The notes under the pieces were generated by a model. It saw only the letters and a list, made by a program, of their open reading frames with translations, was not told the DNA's origin and ran no database searches. The position numbers and the translations under genes were made by a program. From G963708235 sp963708235 (lineage in GTDB: Bacteria > Actinomycetota > Acidimicrobiia > Spongiisociales > UBA5794), in NCBI GenBank assembly GCA_963708235.1, contig OY970200.1, forward strand, positions 868,001 to 932,000: a stretch of 64,000 nucleotides of DNA. The letters run 5' to 3'. This document shows, piece by piece, positions 8,469-17,006 of the stretch (within the stretch, counting starts at the first letter, position 1; every line of letters starts with the position of its first letter).

Positions 8469-9799
8469 CCGGCCGGATGACCTCCGGGGGTGGTCCTCCT
8501 GCCGCCACGTGGCGTTCCGTCCAGCGCACCTACCTGCTCCTGATGCTGCTGTCGACGCTGTCGGCATCGCTCATCTGGGGTATCAATACGCTGTTCCTGC
8601 TCGATGCCGGGCTCAGCAACGCCCAGGCGTTCGGCGCCAACGCCTTCTTCACCGCCGGCATGGTCCTGTTCGAGATCCCCACCGGGGTGATCGCCGACAC
8701 CAGGGGACGGCGCGCCTCGTATCTGCTCGGGGCCGGGACGCTGCTGTTGTCCACCGTGGTCTACCTGCTGATGTGGGAGTGGCAGGGGCCGTTCTGGGGT
8801 TGGGCGCTGGCCTCGGTGTTCCTCGGGCTCGGTTTCACCTTCTTCTCGGGGGCGGTCGAGGCATGGCTGGTCGATGCCCTCCACGCCACCGGCTACGAGG
8901 GCGACCTCGACCCGGTGTTCGCCCGCGGTCAGGTGGTGACCGGGGTGGCGATGCTGTCGGGGTCGGTGGCCGGAGGACTCATCGCCCAGTTCACCAACCT
9001 GGGCGTCCCCTACATGGTCCGTGGGGTGATGCTCGGGATCACGTTCGTGGCGGCGGCGGTGTGGATGCGCGACCTGGGATTCACACCACGCCGTGGTGAG
9101 CGACCGCTTGCCGAGGTGCAGAAGGTGCTCAGCGATTCGCTGACCGCAGGGCTGGGGAACCGCCCGGTCAGGTGGATCATGCTGGCGCAGGTGTTCATCA
9201 GCGGGGTCGCCATCTATGCCTTCTACGCCGCCCAGCCGTATCTGCTGGAGCTGTACGGGGACACGGCGGCCTTCGGGATCGCCGGTCTCGCCGCCGCCAT
9301 CGTCGCCGGGTCCCAGATCGCAGGTGGGCTCACCGTGCCGTTGGTTCGGCGGATGGTCCGGCGCCGCACCGACGCCCTGATCGCATCGGCGGCCGTGGCC
9401 GTGGTCGCCCTGGCACTGATCTCGATGACGGACCGATTCTGGGTCGCCCTGGTCCTGCTGGCGGCATGGAGCCTGGTGGGCGCCGCCGTGTTCCCGATTC
9501 GTCAGGCCTATCTCAACGGGTTGATCCCGTCGGCGCAGCGCGCCACCGTGCTGTCGTTCGATTCGCTGATGGGATCGGCCGGAGGGGTGGTCACCCAGCC
9601 GGTGCTCGGCCGCGTGGCCGACGCATCGGGGTATGCGATGTCCTACCTGGTGTCGGCAGGGATCACGGTGGCGGCGCTCCCGTTCCTGGTGCTGGCCCGT
9701 CGGGAACGTGCGGTGTCGGACCCGATCACGGTCGAGACCGTCTCCGGAACCGCCCCGCCGCCAGGCGGTCCTGATCCCTCAGGGCCGGCGCCGCCGTAG
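8465..9799 (+). CDS. MFS transporter
   Basis: About 444 residues with twelve hydrophobic segments in two groups of six. The loop after segment 2 carries the MFS signature in the form GVIADTRGRRAS, and the second half repeats a similar loop (VRRMVRRRTDA). The C-terminus is Pro-rich and cytoplasmic. Two starts are possible: GTG 8465, which overlaps the DinB stop by four bases, and ATG 8477. I list the former because such overlaps are usual in operons. The substrate cannot be inferred; drug efflux and small-solute export are both common for this branch. Pairing with DinB could mean a shared stress or detoxification role, which is only a guess. Confidence 0.85.
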   Translation: MTGRMTSGGGPPAATWRSVQRTYLLLMLLSTLSASLIWGINTLFLLDAGLSNAQAFGANAFFTAGMVLFEIPTGVIADTRGRRASYLLGAGTLLLSTVVYLLMWEWQGPFWGWALASVFLGLGFTFFSGAVEAWLVDALHATGYEGDLDPVFARGQVVTGVAMLSGSVAGGLIAQFTNLGVPYMVRGVMLGITFVAAAVWMRDLGFTPRRGERPLAEVQKVLSDSLTAGLGNRPVRWIMLAQVFISGVAIYAFYAAQPYLLELYGDTAAFGIAGLAAAIVAGSQIAGGLTVPLVRRMVRRRTDALIASAAVAVVALALISMTDRFWVALVLLAAWSLVGAAVFPIRQAYLNGLIPSAQRATVLSFDSLMGSAGGVVTQPVLGRVADASGYAMSYLVSAGITVAALPFLVLARRERAVSDPITVETVSGTAPPPGGPDPSGPAPP

Positions 9800-9835
9800 C
9801 CCGGTGGTTCCCGCTCCGGTGGCCCGTACCGGAAA

Positions 9836-10207
9836 TCAGGCGGTGCGGGTACGCCGCGCCGCCATGAACGACCGGATGGCGAGGATGAGGTAGACGACGA
9901 GGCCGATCGCCATCACCGACTGGGTTCCGACCGCCCAGGGCCGTTCCAGGTCATCGCCGCTGAGCAGCGCCGGGAGATCCGCCAGTCCCATCGCCGAACC
10001 GAGCAGACCGAGCACGGCGACACCGGCGGCGATGTGCATGGTCAGGGCGCGCCGTTCCGGGCTCTCGCCAAGGAATCCGAGGATGGCGAACACCACCCCG
10101 AAAAAGGCGGGGATCAACGCCGTGACGCTGGAGGTATCGGAGCCGACATAGCCGACGATTCCGAGCACGATGAAACCGAGACCGAACAGAAGGGTGATTC
10201 TTGGCAT
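9836..10207 (-). CDS. Small membrane protein, four predicted transmembrane segments
   Basis: A 123-residue protein that is nearly all membrane: ITLLFGLGFIVLGIVGYVG, ALIPAFFGVVFAILGFLG, MHIAAGVAVLGLLGSAM and SVMAIGLVVYLILAIRSFM, with a basic tail RRTRTA. Short loops (GESPERRALTMH) link the helices. This kind of compact protein is often annotated only as a hypothetical membrane protein. It converges with the MFS gene (37 bases between stops), and its start lies 136 bases from the divergent large gene. ATG 10207 is chosen because the hydrophobic segment begins right after it; no strong ribosome site is visible. Confidence 0.65.
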   Translation of the reverse strand: MPRITLLFGLGFIVLGIVGYVGSDTSSVTALIPAFFGVVFAILGFLGESPERRALTMHIAAGVAVLGLLGSAMGLADLPALLSGDDLERPWAVGTQSVMAIGLVVYLILAIRSFMAARRTRTA

Positions 10208-10343
10208 CGTCGGATGGTACCCGAGTCGTCGGGAGCGCCCCATTCGGCCGGCCCGCAAACCGGTCCTCGGGTATTTCGGAAACCTTGTATCTGCCGTGCC
10301 GCTGGGCGCTCATGTGGTCAGGCTTCCGAGGAAAGGGACGGTG

Positions 10344-13300
10344 ATGGGTCGAACACTGGTCGACATCGGCTTCGATGGGGGAACGGTATTCAACGCGGCG
10401 CCGACGGCGCTTGCCCTCAAGACCGCCGGGGCCGCGGTGACGGTGCGGGACGACTCCGCTGCGGTCACGCTTGCCGCCACCTCGCGCCTCCAGGTAGGAC
10501 GTGACCCGGCGCTCGATGCGCTCGGCGCCTTCACCGTCGAAGCGGTGGTCTCCACCGACAAGTTCGGGTCCACCCAGACGCTGGTCGAGTCCCAGACACC
10601 ACCGCTGCGTCTCGAGATCGATCGCACCGGCATCCTGCGTGGGGCGGTCCACACCGCCGACGGATGGCAGCAGGTGGTTGCGGACACCCCGCTCACCAAG
10701 CAGCAGGAATCGACGGTGCGTCTGGTTCGTGACGACGGTGGTCGCCTCCGGATAGAGCTCGACGGCAAGATCGTCGGGGAGGCCACGGCAACCGGGACCC
10801 TCAGCCCGACCGGTCGTGCCGGGATGTCGATCGGCACCGACATCGCCGGTAAGAACGGATTCGTCGGCACCATCAGCGGGCTGCGGGTGCTCGACGAAAT
10901 GGTCACCACGGGAACGATCCGGGCGCTCACCGCCAAGGCCAACAAGCTCCGTGACCGGCTGGTGGACCTCTACAAGATCGACGTCTCGGTCTATCTCGAT
11001 CCTGCGACCGTCGATGAGCGCTTCAACGGGATCAAGGCGATCATGCGCGCCGCCGGGGTCGACGACCTCTCCAAGCTCTCCAAACTCACCATCAACCAGC
11101 CGACGAAGCTGCTCCCCGGGACCATCCTGCGGGCGCCCGATTCGGGCGGGGTCACCGGTGTGCTGGACTGGGCCCTGGTGGCGAAGCAGTTCGCCACCAT
11201 CGCCAAGACCGACGTCACCGGTGCGGCGCGGCTGATGGACACCTCCCTGCCGACCCGGAGGATCAGCACCGAGCGGATGCTCGAACTCGACCCGGAACGG
11301 ATGGTGATCAACGGGTCGATCCGAGCCACCACCACCGCCAGCGTCAGCGACGCCGTCTCGGTGACGCGGACCGCCGACGAGCCGATCACCTTCGACACCA
11401 CGGCGATCTCGACCACCTCGATCGGCGGTGACATCGGTGCCATCCGGACCTCACGCACCGGACGTCACCTGAGCGACGTCACGCTGACTGGACGCCGGAC
11501 CATCGAACGCAGTCTGATCGAACGGGATGTTGCGGAGATCCGCTCCGACGTCGTGCTCCATCGCAGCGTCCCCGATGTCGTCGCCGGTCTCGTCGACGAC
11601 ATCAGTGCCATCGAAGGGGTGGAACGGCTCAACCGCGACCATCCCGGTGCATGGCCGGTGATGTCGATGGCCCCGATGATGTTCACCTCGACCGTCCTAC
11701 CGGTCGACTCGGCCGTGATCATCGCCCGCCGTCTCGATCTCACCAACCAGACCCTGGAGATCGACCCTGCCGTCGGCACGCTCTATATCATCGTCGAGGA
11801 CTTCGAAGCATCCTCCGGGGCCAAGATCACCTGGAAGCGCCCGGTGCTCGACGTCCCCAACATCGGGCCGGACCCGGCGCTCAACGGGCACCCAAACTGG
11901 TCCGGTGTGCACACCTCGGGTTCCAAGCACGGGCTGCCGGGCGGCGACGCCGGCAACGGGGCACCGGGTCTGGCCGGTCGTTCCGGGATCGACGCCCCCA
12001 GCGTCGAGATCTGGGCACTTCGCGCCAACGGAATGCCCGACATCGACCTTGCCGGGCAGCCGGGCGGCCAGGGCGGCCGCGGTCAGCAGGGCGGTCGTGG
12101 CGGTCGTGGCGCCGATGGGGAGGCGGGCAAGTGGTGGTGGGCTTTCGGGAAGCGTTGCTGGGAGGATCCCGGCAACGGCGGCTCGGGTGGTCGGGGCGGT
12201 GACGGCGGGCGCGGCGGTCGCGCCGGCGACGGCGGCGATGGGGGGAACATTCTGTTCGCCGTACTCGAGGAGAGCCTCGCCGCCCTGACCACCAGCAATG
12301 CGTTCTCTCCCAATCTGGGTGCAGGGAACGGCGGGCCGGGCGGTGCCGGCGGCGTCCGTGGGGAAGGGGGTGCCGGGGGGAGCCGCGGCTTCACCGAGGT
12401 GTGCTCGGGTGGAAGCGCAGGCGCCCAAGGTCAACCCGGACAAGTAGGTCCCACGGGCACCGCCGGTGTCGCCGGAAACGCAGGCCAGATGCGGATCATG
12501 ACGGTCACCCAGGAATCCTGGGACGAGCAGCTCACCCGACCCTGGCTCTATGACGTCACGCCCAATGCGGCGCTGCCAGGCACCACCGTGATCCTCAAGG
12601 GAAGCCGGTTCGCCGACACCGACCAGGTGAGGATCGGCACCACGGTCCTCGCCTCCACCCTGCGAGCCGACGAGGGGCTCAACGTCACGTTGCCCACCTC
12701 GATCGCCGGCGGTCAGCACCAGCTCTACACCCGCCGCCACGACGGGCAGGAGAGCAACCGGCTGCCGATCATCATCAAGCCCCAGATCACCGGCTCCCTG
12801 CCGGTGGTGACGCCCGGTGTGCCGGCGACGGTCGATGGCCGGTCCTTTGTGACCGGTGCGGCGGTCGACTACGACGGTGCCCTGTATCCGGCCACCGTGG
12901 CGTCGCCGACCCGCCTCACCTTCACCGTCCCCGAGACGGCAGGGCCGGTGTCGGCCGAACACGACGTGACCTTGACGGTGGTCAACCCGGACGGTCAGCG
13001 CAGCAACACCGTCACCGCCACCGTCCCCCAGGTGCTCAAGAACGGATTCCGCCTCGGGGTGCACGACTTTGCGTTCCCCAACGACGCCGACGGGCGACCG
13101 AGCTGGTCGACCTTCGAGACCACCTTCGGCGCCGTCGAGGTGTGGCACGAGTTGCTGGACCCGGTGTTCGGGCATCCGATCCTCACCGCGGCGTTCTACG
13201 CCTTCTACAAGCACTTCCTCGACGGGACGGTCAACGGCGGGCTGGCGACGGGCTTCTGCACGTCACTGGCGTCCGATGCGCTCGACCGCTTCTGGTCGGG

Positions 13301-14492
13301 CCGCAACGACACCTTCACCGCCGTGACCCGGGATGTGGAGTTCCGGCGGCATCTCACCGCCATCCACGGCAAGCTGCTCAGCCGGGAGTCTTTGATCGGG
13401 TTCCACGATCAGAGCCGGCGGGGTCAGGCCAACGTGGCGACGACGTTCCGCACCATCGAGTCCAACTTCCGCAACGGTGGGACCAGGGAGACGGCCCCGA
13501 TGTTGTTCTTCGTTCCGTCCGGGGCGGCGTGGGACGCCGGCTATTTCGACATGCTGGCCAGCAGCCACTGCATCGTCCCGATCCGCATCACCTACCCTCC
13601 GGGTTCCGACGGCACGGCAAGTCTCGACGGCATCCGCATGCACTGCTGGGACAACAACCACCCGGCCGATCCCGACTGCTTCGTCGACTTCCGGGTGGTG
13701 GGCGGCGAGACCCGCTTCACCTACACGGCGGCCGGGAGCACCAGCTTCCAGTCGGAGGACGGGATCACGCTGGCGACGGCGTCGCTCGGGGAGTACCTGT
13801 TGCGGGATCACGACCTGCCGTTCAGCGGTCCGCTCGGGTTGACCCGCTTCGTGCTCGACTTCCTCCTCTCGCCGGCGACGATGTCGGTGGTCGACGACTC
13901 CGGTCGGGTCACCGGCCAGGTGGGCGGGCAGATCCTCTCCGAGATCCCCGACAGTCACCCGATGTACCTGGTTCCCAACGGATACCTGCTCCCCACCGGG
14001 GTCGGGATGACCCGTCGCATCACTGGAACCGCCACCGGGACCTACTCCTACGGGTCGCTGGGACCCGACGGAACCTCGATCGGGCTGGTCGACGTGCCCA
14101 CGGCGTCGGGCGAGGTGGACCGGGTGCTGGCCAACGGCGACGGGACCAGGATCCGGTTTGTCCCCGGCAACGCCAAGACGGTCGACCTCACCCTGGGGCG
14201 CCAGGTCGCCGGCCACGCCAGGGGGGTCAGCGTGGAGCGGTTCGCCGCCACCCCGACGTCGGATCTCGATGTGACCATCTCGCCCGATCTGTCGCTGGTG
14301 CGGGTGGCCAACACCGGTGCCGACACCCAGGTGGATGTCAAGCTGCTCGACTTCCGGCTGTCCAACAGCCAGCGGGCCAGCCTGGCTCGACCGGCCATCC
14401 AGTTGCCCGCCGACCACGACCTGGTGGTCGCCGTCACCAACTGGCCGAGCCTCAGCGACTCCGCCGTGACGACCACGGTGGTCGCCCACTGA
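10344..14492 (+). CDS. Giant multidomain protein: LamG-like, glycine-rich, two IPT/TIG and possible papain-like domains
   Basis: A 1382-residue protein from ATG 10344 (GAAAGGGA upstream). Residues about 5-195 form a concanavalin/LamG-like sandwich (FDGGTVF, FTVEAVVS, GFVGTISGLRVLDE). Residues 195-520 are unassigned. Residues about 527-712 are very Gly-rich with GGxGGRG and GxGGxGG runs. Two IPT/TIG-like folds follow (YDVTPNAALPGTTVILKGSRF; GVPATVDGRSF). From about 960, a GFCTSLASDAL Cys (about 971) and a later MHCWDNNH His (about 1099) sit in the order of a papain-like fold. The end is beta-rich. There is no evident signal peptide or membrane segment, odd for such surface-type domains. It looks like a structural or adhesive protein with a peptidase-like part; the function is unknown. 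Confidence 0.75.
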   Translation: MGRTLVDIGFDGGTVFNAAPTALALKTAGAAVTVRDDSAAVTLAATSRLQVGRDPALDALGAFTVEAVVSTDKFGSTQTLVESQTPPLRLEIDRTGILRGAVHTADGWQQVVADTPLTKQQESTVRLVRDDGGRLRIELDGKIVGEATATGTLSPTGRAGMSIGTDIAGKNGFVGTISGLRVLDEMVTTGTIRALTAKANKLRDRLVDLYKIDVSVYLDPATVDERFNGIKAIMRAAGVDDLSKLSKLTINQPTKLLPGTILRAPDSGGVTGVLDWALVAKQFATIAKTDVTGAARLMDTSLPTRRISTERMLELDPERMVINGSIRATTTASVSDAVSVTRTADEPITFDTTAISTTSIGGDIGAIRTSRTGRHLSDVTLTGRRTIERSLIERDVAEIRSDVVLHRSVPDVVAGLVDDISAIEGVERLNRDHPGAWPVMSMAPMMFTSTVLPVDSAVIIARRLDLTNQTLEIDPAVGTLYIIVEDFEASSGAKITWKRPVLDVPNIGPDPALNGHPNWSGVHTSGSKHGLPGGDAGNGAPGLAGRSGIDAPSVEIWALRANGMPDIDLAGQPGGQGGRGQQGGRGGRGADGEAGKWWWAFGKRCWEDPGNGGSGGRGGDGGRGGRAGDGGDGGNILFAVLEESLAALTTSNAFSPNLGAGNGGPGGAGGVRGEGGAGGSRGFTEVCSGGSAGAQGQPGQVGPTGTAGVAGNAGQMRIMTVTQESWDEQLTRPWLYDVTPNAALPGTTVILKGSRFADTDQVRIGTTVLASTLRADEGLNVTLPTSIAGGQHQLYTRRHDGQESNRLPIIIKPQITGSLPVVTPGVPATVDGRSFVTGAAVDYDGALYPATVASPTRLTFTVPETAGPVSAEHDVTLTVVNPDGQRSNTVTATVPQVLKNGFRLGVHDFAFPNDADGRPSWSTFETTFGAVEVWHELLDPVFGHPILTAAFYAFYKHFLDGTVNGGLATGFCTSLASDALDRFWSGRNDTFTAVTRDVEFRRHLTAIHGKLLSRESLIGFHDQSRRGQANVATTFRTIESNFRNGGTRETAPMLFFVPSGAAWDAGYFDMLASSHCIVPIRITYPPGSDGTASLDGIRMHCWDNNHPADPDCFVDFRVVGGETRFTYTAAGSTSFQSEDGITLATASLGEYLLRDHDLPFSGPLGLTRFVLDFLLSPATMSVVDDSGRVTGQVGGQILSEIPDSHPMYLVPNGYLLPTGVGMTRRITGTATGTYSYGSLGPDGTSIGLVDVPTASGEVDRVLANGDGTRIRFVPGNAKTVDLTLGRQVAGHARGVSVERFAATPTSDLDVTISPDLSLVRVANTGADTQVDVKLLDFRLSNSQRASLARPAIQLPADHDLVVAVTNWPSLSDSAVTTTVVAH

Positions 14493-14553
14493 CCGAGACC
14501 GCTCGGCGGCCCGTTCGCCGCTGCGAGATGTGCACCTGGGGGGGTGCATGCCG

Positions 14554-14586
14554 GGTCACCTCAATCCGTCAAGGACTGAGGTGACC
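14554..14586 (+). terminator. Hairpin terminator after the large multidomain gene
   Basis: Inverted repeat GGTCACCTCA (14554-14563) and TGAGGTGACC (14577-14586), perfect over 10 bp with a 13-base loop. It sits 61 bases after the stop. No T-run follows, so termination may be weak or factor-dependent. Confidence 0.5.
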
Positions 14587-14972
14587 TCGGCGCGTCCGGT
14601 CCCGAGGTAGCTCGAGCGTCTGCTTCTCGTGGCCCCGGTTCTCTTTCTTGGCCCTCCCCGCCCTTTCCCTGCCCCTTTTTGGGGCGGGGTGGCCACGGAC
14701 GCTTTGCGGCCGTGGACGGGGTGGGGCGCTGCGCACGCTTGCGGACGCAGTCCGTAGAGGCGGGGTGCCTCCGAGGTATTGGGAGGAGGCGGGGCGGGGC
14801 GCGAAGTCTGCATCCCGGTGGTCATGTCGCGTGCGGTTGCCAAGCGTCGTCGCCGAGGGGTGGGTGCCAGCTGGATGCACGACCGCCGCAAACCTGTACG
14901 ATCGATTGGTCCGATCGCCGTAGTGCGACGGGCAGGAGGGCGAGCCGTCTCGCCTCGCCATGAAGGAGTGCA
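14587..14972. other. Intergenic region with G-rich tracts and small hairpins
   Basis: No convincing gene. It holds a GCCCC-TTTTT-GGGGC hairpin near 14670, a CCACGG/CCGTGG hairpin (14693-14715), and G-run clusters around 14780-14802 (GGGAGGAGG then GGGGCGGGG) able in principle to form a quadruplex. The last 20 bases carry the GAAGGAG ribosome site of the molybdoenzyme gene. An open minus-strand frame at 14569-14973 has no domain-like composition. Confidence 0.4.
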
Positions 14973-15581
14973 ATGGCCCCGCCGATCTCGCGCGGGTTCC
15001 GGCGACGACGGCCGGAGTCCGCAGACCCCGCTCGGGTCCCTCCGGGTCAATACGTCACCGGTGACTTCCCGGTGTTGTCCGCCGGGCCAACCCCACGCAC
15101 CCGGCTGGACACGTGGACCTTCACCATCAGCGGCGTCGTCGACCGGGAGCGCACCTGGAGCTGGGATGAGCTGATGGCGCTCCCCGCCGAGCGTCCTACG
15201 GTCGACATCCACTGTGTCACCAAGTGGTCGAAGTTGGACACCGAGTGGACCGGGGTGTCGCTCGACGTCCTGCTCGACGGCATCGTGACCGACGCCACCT
15301 ATGCGCTTGCGGGGTCCGACGGTGGGTACACCACCAACCTGCCGCTGGCCGACCTCACCGGTGGGAAGGCGTGGGTTGCGTACGGGTTCGACGGGGAGCC
15401 ACTTCATCCCGAACACGGGGGTCCCGCCCGGCTGCTGGTTCCCCACCTGTATTTCTGGAAGAGCGCCAAGTGGGTGCGGGGGATAGAGCTGAAGATCGAG
15501 GACGATCCCGGCTTCTGGGAACGCTACGGCTATCACGATTACGGGGACCCATGGAAAGAACAGCGGTACCGGGGCGACTGA
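14973..15581 (+). CDS. Sulfite oxidase-like molybdopterin-dependent oxidoreductase
   Basis: A 202-residue protein of the oxidoreductase molybdopterin-binding (sulfite oxidase/YedY) fold. It has FTISGVVDRERTWSWDELMALP, the molybdenum-ligand segment VDIHCVTKWSKLDTEWTGVSL with the conserved Cys (HCVTKWS), YTTNLPLADL, and the substrate-side GGPARLLVPHLYFWKSAKWVRGIEL. It is short, lacking the C-terminal dimerisation domain of true sulfite oxidases, like the single-domain enzymes common in actinobacteria. No Tat signal is visible, so it should be cytoplasmic. The next gene, a ferredoxin-reductase-type flavoprotein, starts inside its 3' end, so the two probably form an electron-transfer pair. The ModABC transporter at 33.5-36.3 kb would supply its metal. 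Confidence 0.88.
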   Translation: MAPPISRGFRRRRPESADPARVPPGQYVTGDFPVLSAGPTPRTRLDTWTFTISGVVDRERTWSWDELMALPAERPTVDIHCVTKWSKLDTEWTGVSLDVLLDGIVTDATYALAGSDGGYTTNLPLADLTGGKAWVAYGFDGEPLHPEHGGPARLLVPHLYFWKSAKWVRGIELKIEDDPGFWERYGYHDYGDPWKEQRYRGD

Positions 15582-16300
15582 GCTGGTGTCGCGCCGTGGT
15601 CACCTCGGTCATCGAGGAGACCCCCCGGGTGCGCAGCCTGATCCTTGCCTGTCCCGGGTGGACGGGCCACCGACCCGGCCAGCACGTCGACGTCCGCCTC
15701 ACCGCCGAGGACGGTTATCAGGCGCAGCGGGCCTATTCCATCGCATCGGCGGGCGAGGAGCCGGGGCTGATGCTCACCGTCGAGCGGCTCGACGACGGAG
15801 AGGTGTCGCCCTATCTCGTCGACGAGGTCCGGCCGGGCGACGAGCTCGAGGTGCGCGGTCCGATCGGCGGGTACTTCACCTGGCAGGTGGGGGAGGGCGC
15901 CCCCCTCCTGCTGATGGCGGGAGGTTCGGGGGTGGTGCCGTTCCGGGCGATGTTGCGCCACCGGTCGCTGGCGCACAGCCGGGTGCCGGTGCGTCTCCTG
16001 TACTCGGTGCGGTCCGATGACGAGGTGATCTACGGACCGGAACTGACGCAGCTGGCCGCCGCCGAACAGGTCGATGTGCGGATCACCTACACCCGCCGTC
16101 CGCCGGATGGCTGGACCGGTCACCGGGGCCGGATCGACATGGCGATGGTGGCGGCGACCGCCTGGGACCCGGTGGAGCGGGCACATGTGTTCATCTGCGG
16201 TCCTTCGGGGTTCGTCGAAACCGCCTCCAACCTCCTGGTGGATCTCGGTCACGATCCTGCACTGATCAGGACCGAGCGGTTCGGCCCTTCCGGGAGCTGA
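15551..16300 (+). CDS. Ferredoxin reductase-type FAD/NAD(P)-binding oxidoreductase
   Basis: About 249 residues of the ferredoxin-NADP reductase superfamily. The FAD motif RAYSIAS sits in the N-terminal barrel (from HRPGQHVDVRL), a GPIGGYFTW segment follows, and the NAD(P) domain has LLLMAGGSGVVPFRAMLRH and the C-terminal HVFICGPSGFVETA. No 2Fe-2S cluster domain is attached. ATG 15551 overlaps the upstream molybdoenzyme by 31 bases; a later GTG start near 15596 would avoid overlap but trims the first strand. It most likely passes electrons between NAD(P)H and the molybdoenzyme next door. This pairing recurs in actinobacteria, though the physiological substrate is not set. Confidence 0.85.
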   Translation: MERTAVPGRLSWCRAVVTSVIEETPRVRSLILACPGWTGHRPGQHVDVRLTAEDGYQAQRAYSIASAGEEPGLMLTVERLDDGEVSPYLVDEVRPGDELEVRGPIGGYFTWQVGEGAPLLLMAGGSGVVPFRAMLRHRSLAHSRVPVRLLYSVRSDDEVIYGPELTQLAAAEQVDVRITYTRRPPDGWTGHRGRIDMAMVAATAWDPVERAHVFICGPSGFVETASNLLVDLGHDPALIRTERFGPSGS

Positions 16301-16382
16301 CCACGGGCGTCCCTTCCGGTAATCCCAGCCATCCCGGGATGCTCGGGGTACGGTGGGGCTCTCCGACCTGGAAGGGCCAACC

Positions 16383-16814
16383 ATGACCGCACCCGACGAT
16401 CCGATCTCCCCGAATGTGCCGGCCACCGGGAGCCAGCCGAATGCCGCCCTTGCGCAGATGTCGCAGGGGGAGAAGATGTTCGGGCTCGGCGCCGCCATGG
16501 TGCTGGCTGCCGACCTGATCGGCGGTCTCATCGCCGAGGAATACGTCGCCGGCCACCTGGTGTGGTTCCTCGCCGCACTGGGTCTCGCCGCCGTCTACGT
16601 CCAGAGGTTCCGCAGCGGTGTCCTGCCGCTCCCTTACGGGTGGGTACTCGGCGTCATCGGATTGTCGGTGGCAGCGGTCACCATCCGGGTATTCCTCGGC
16701 GATGTCACCAACAACCTGTTCGACCGTGGAGCGGGAACCATCATCTTTGCCCTGATCACCTATGCGGGCGCCGCTCTCATGGGTGTCGGTGGCTGGCAGG
16801 CCCGGAAATCCTGA
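16383..16814 (+). CDS. Small integral membrane protein, four predicted transmembrane segments
   Basis: A 143-residue protein with a soluble N-terminus of about 35 residues, then FGLGAAMVLAADLIGGLIAEEY, HLVWFLAALGLAAVYVQRF, GWVLGVIGLSVAAVTIRVFLG and TIIFALITYAGAALMGVGGW as membrane segments. No known domain is recognised. ATG 16383 follows GGAAGG. It lies 82 bases after the flavin reductase and ends before a strong hairpin. Similar small proteins with a Pro/Asn-rich tail are frequent in Acidimicrobiia-type genomes; the role is not known. Confidence 0.65.
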   Translation: MTAPDDPISPNVPATGSQPNAALAQMSQGEKMFGLGAAMVLAADLIGGLIAEEYVAGHLVWFLAALGLAAVYVQRFRSGVLPLPYGWVLGVIGLSVAAVTIRVFLGDVTNNLFDRGAGTIIFALITYAGAALMGVGGWQARKS

Positions 16815-16839
16815 GCTGACCTCTGGATCTCGACGACGA

Positions 16840-16866
16840 ATGCCCCACCGGCCGTCGGTGGGGCAT
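16840..16866 (+). terminator. Hairpin terminator
   Basis: ATGCCCCACC (16840-16849) pairs with GGTGGGGCAT (16857-16866) across a 7-base loop. It lies 26 bases past the stop of the small membrane protein, facing the converging DUF1080 gene. Confidence 0.65.
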
Positions 16867-16917
16867 CGTTGCGTCCGGACACCGTCCCCCGGACTCCGGA
16901 GTGGCGCCCCAGGCAAT

Positions 16918-16950
16918 CAGCGCCCGGAAGCGGTTGGCTCCCGGGCGCTG
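16918..16950 (-). terminator. Hairpin terminator for the DUF1080 gene
   Basis: CAGCGCCCGG (16918-16927) pairs perfectly with CCGGGCGCTG (16941-16950), a 10-bp stem with a 13-base loop. It lies 57 bases beyond the DUF1080 stop on the minus strand. Confidence 0.55.
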
Positions 16951-17006
16951 ATCGGTTCGAGGTGTGCGCCCCGTTTCCGGGAGGCACGGGTGTCACGAGA
17001 TGTGGC

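Noticed and set aside
11697..13214. 505-codon minus-strand frame inside the giant gene
   Set aside because: Shadow of the Gly-rich and IPT coding region; no start context or domain.
14569..14973. 134-codon minus-strand frame in the intergenic gap
   Set aside because: Arg/Pro/Ser-rich with no hydrophobic core or recognisable motif, and no ribosome site; the span is better read as a terminator plus leader.
16940..16975. tRNA-like GGTTCGA segment
   Set aside because: The flanks do not fold as a T arm and no acceptor or anticodon stems are found; it is next to a terminator hairpin.
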